A DNA stretch of 6,830 nt from Acidimicrobiaceae bacterium. GTDB taxonomy: Bacteria; Actinomycetota; Acidimicrobiia; Acidimicrobiales; Acidimicrobiaceae. The stretch covers positions 1 to 6,830 of the forward strand of contig JABEUO010000013.1 in the NCBI GenBank assembly GCA_013044415.1, written 5' to 3'. This document shows, piece by piece, positions 5,803 to 6,830 of the stretch. Position 1 is the stretch's first letter. The number at the start of each line of letters is the position of its first letter. The translations under genes were made by a program, and so were the position numbers. Below the pieces are notes generated by a model, which saw only the letters and a program-made list of their open reading frames with translations, was not told the DNA's origin and ran no database searches.

Positions 5803-6438
5803 GTGCTTAGTTCTGGCCGTTTTCTTGAATTCGTCCTCCTCTGTTGGTTGTTGATCATTATCCCTGGTCCGAGCGTCTTGTTCACGATTTCGAGGGGCAT
5901 AGCCTTGGGTGGTCTCGGGGCGATAAAGTCGGTCTTCGGAAATTCGATCGGGCTCGTAGTACAGGCGGTTCTAGTGTCGATCGGTCTCGGTGAGGCGATA
6001 GGTAGGTCGAGTGTCGCCTTCGACATCGTACGCTTGGTGGGGGCGAGCTACCTCGTCTACCTCGGGTATAAGACGATGCGTTCAAGGAAACTCGTCTCGG
6101 GCGATAAGCTCTCTGAGCTTAGGATCTCTTCGTCTTTACAGATAGTTCGCGAGGGCTTCATAGTCGGACTTACCAACCCGAAGTCCTTCGTCTTCATGGC
6201 CGTTGTCCTGCCGCAGTTCGTAGTGAGGAACCGGGGTCACGTGCCACTGCAGCTACTAATCCTCGGACTCACCTTCAGCCTCTTGGCGTTCATCTCCGAC
6301 AGCGCCTGGGGAATCTTCGCCGGTAACGCAAGAAACTGGATAGCGAAAAACCCAGGGGTGCTGGCGAAAATGACCATGTCCGCCGGGGTAATAATCATCT
6401 CCCTCGGCATCATTCTGCTCTTTTATCAACCAAAATAA
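5803..6438 (+). CDS. LysE/RhtB family amino-acid exporter
   Basis: The 211-residue inner-membrane protein belongs to the LysE/RhtB translocators, which export amino acids or related small molecules using the proton or ion gradient. Hydrophobic segments lie at about 9-29, 40-63, 71-89, 118-140, 147-170 and 190-208, the usual six-helix arrangement. Conserved marks are IPGPSVLF (20-27) at the end of helix 1 with the glycine-rich SRGIALGGLGA loop (30-40), and GLTNPKS (122-128) at the start of helix 4. Length is typical. The substrate cannot be told from sequence. Start GTG 5803 gives the normal short N-terminus before helix 1. The gene is transcribed alone, divergent from nadE and convergent with glnA, and ends at a strong terminator. 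Confidence 0.92.
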   Translation: MLSSGRFLEFVLLCWLLIIIPGPSVLFTISRGIALGGLGAIKSVFGNSIGLVVQAVLVSIGLGEAIGRSSVAFDIVRLVGASYLVYLGYKTMRSRKLVSGDKLSELRISSSLQIVREGFIVGLTNPKSFVFMAVVLPQFVVRNRGHVPLQLLILGLTFSLLAFISDSAWGIFAGNARNWIAKNPGVLAKMTMSAGVIIISLGIILLFYQPK

Positions 6439-6480
6439 TCGATTCGCCGACTCGAATCTAAACCAAGCCTTTTGTCCGAC

Positions 6481-6521
6481 ATTTCTTGCTTCCGGTCATC
6501 CATTTCTTGCTTCCGGTCATC
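6481..6521 (+). repeat. Two-copy 21-bp tandem repeat
   Basis: A 20-base unit, ATTTCTTGCTTCCGGTCATC, occurs at 6481-6500 and identically at 6502-6521, giving a 21-bp period with one differing spacer base (C at 6501, G at 6522). The second copy supplies most of the left arm of the terminator stem that follows. The first copy duplicates 12 bases of that arm. It looks like a slippage or duplication event. Confidence 0.9.
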
Positions 6522-6558
6522 GCAGGTCAAAAGCGATGACCGGAAGGTTTTCATTTTC
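6510..6558 (+). terminator. Intrinsic terminator of exporter gene
   Basis: A perfect 14-bp stem (6510-6523 CTTCCGGTCATCGC with 6533-6546) encloses a 9-nt loop and is followed by GTTTTCATTTT, a good T-tract on the plus strand. On the minus strand the hairpin is followed by CAAGAAATG without a T-tract, so it is directed at the exporter transcript and probably does little for glnA. Confidence 0.85.
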
Positions 6559-6585
6559 CCTAAAATATCGGCCCTAAAAATACCA

Positions 6586-6828
6586 CTAAATGTCGTAGTA
6601 GAGGCTGAACTCGTATGGATGTGGCCGGAGTCGGACCGGATCCGCCTCATTCTTCCTCTTGTAGGTGATCCAGGTATCGATCACGTCCTGAGTGATAACT
6701 CCACCGACCTTTAGGTACTCCTGGTCTGCCTCAAGGGCATCTAGCGCTTCTTCGAGCGAGCCGGGAACCTGTGGAACCTTGGCTGCCTCTTCCGGTGAGA
6801 GATCAAAGAGGTCCCTCTCGTCGGGATC
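6586..6828 (-). CDS. glnA: Glutamine synthetase type I, C-terminal end (partial)
   Basis: Only the last 80 codons and the TAG stop (6586-6588) are in the window; the gene continues past the right edge. The translation aligns by eye with the end of GlnA: DLSPEEAAKVPQVPGSLEEA, then ADQEYLKVGGVITQDVIDTW, ending RLRPHPYEFSLYYDI. This matches the GSI-beta class and is closest to actinobacterial GlnA1 (FKREN..., PHPYEF.LYYD endings). GlnA makes glutamine from glutamate, ammonia and ATP as a dodecamer in the cytosol. In this class the adenylylated Tyr (Tyr397 in E. coli) lies in the motif NLYDLPPEE; here the motif reads DLFDLSPEE, so the Tyr is Phe (codon TTT, 6805-6807). It is convergent with the exporter gene, leaving 147 bases between stops. 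Confidence 0.93.
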   Translation of the reverse strand, partial: DPDERDLFDLSPEEAAKVPQVPGSLEEALDALEADQEYLKVGGVITQDVIDTWITYKRKNEADPVRLRPHPYEFSLYYDI

Positions 6829-6830
6829 GG

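Noticed and set aside
6426..6714. ORFs across the exporter terminator (6426-6650 minus, 6472-6714 plus)
   Set aside because: Their repeated peptide comes from the 21-bp tandem repeat, and they overlap the terminator and the glnA end in the wrong frame.

Overview
The window holds ordinary chromosomal genes of what looks like an actinobacterium. The clues are the actinobacterial style of the glutamine synthetase C-terminus, a two-domain glutamine-dependent NAD+ synthetase, a short RpoD-type sigma factor, many GTG/TTG starts, and promoter elements set for leaderless mRNAs. The intermediate GC content and the small four-cysteine protein make me lean towards Acidimicrobiia, but this is inference. 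I see no phage, transposon, CRISPR or defence system.

Left part (1-1930): a Nudix hydrolase on the minus strand faces away from a 69-residue four-cysteine protein on the plus strand. After about 280 non-coding bases comes a YbhB/PEBP-family gene on the plus strand. It ends at a strong 14-bp hairpin that it shares, tail to tail, with a sigma-factor gene.

Middle (1941-5501): three minus-strand genes in the order nadE, an unrecognised 186-residue protein, and a 312-residue sigma-70 factor of the RpoD/SigB type. Gaps of 94 and 149 bases suggest separate or only loosely coupled transcription.

Right part (5502-6830): a roughly 300-base divergent control region with two palindromes separates nadE from a plus-strand LysE/RhtB-type exporter. 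The exporter ends in an intrinsic terminator whose left arm is tandemly duplicated. Beyond it lies the 3' end of a minus-strand glutamine synthetase gene (glnA), cut by the window edge. This fragment has Phe where adenylylated enzymes carry the modified Tyr.

Functional links are modest. GlnA makes glutamine and NadE uses it as amide donor, so the right half may be a nitrogen/NAD neighbourhood with an amino-acid exporter placed between them. The most useful observations are the altered adenylylation site, the shared TAGACT-N7-GTG start arrangement, and the duplicated terminator arm. None amounts to a new multi-gene system.
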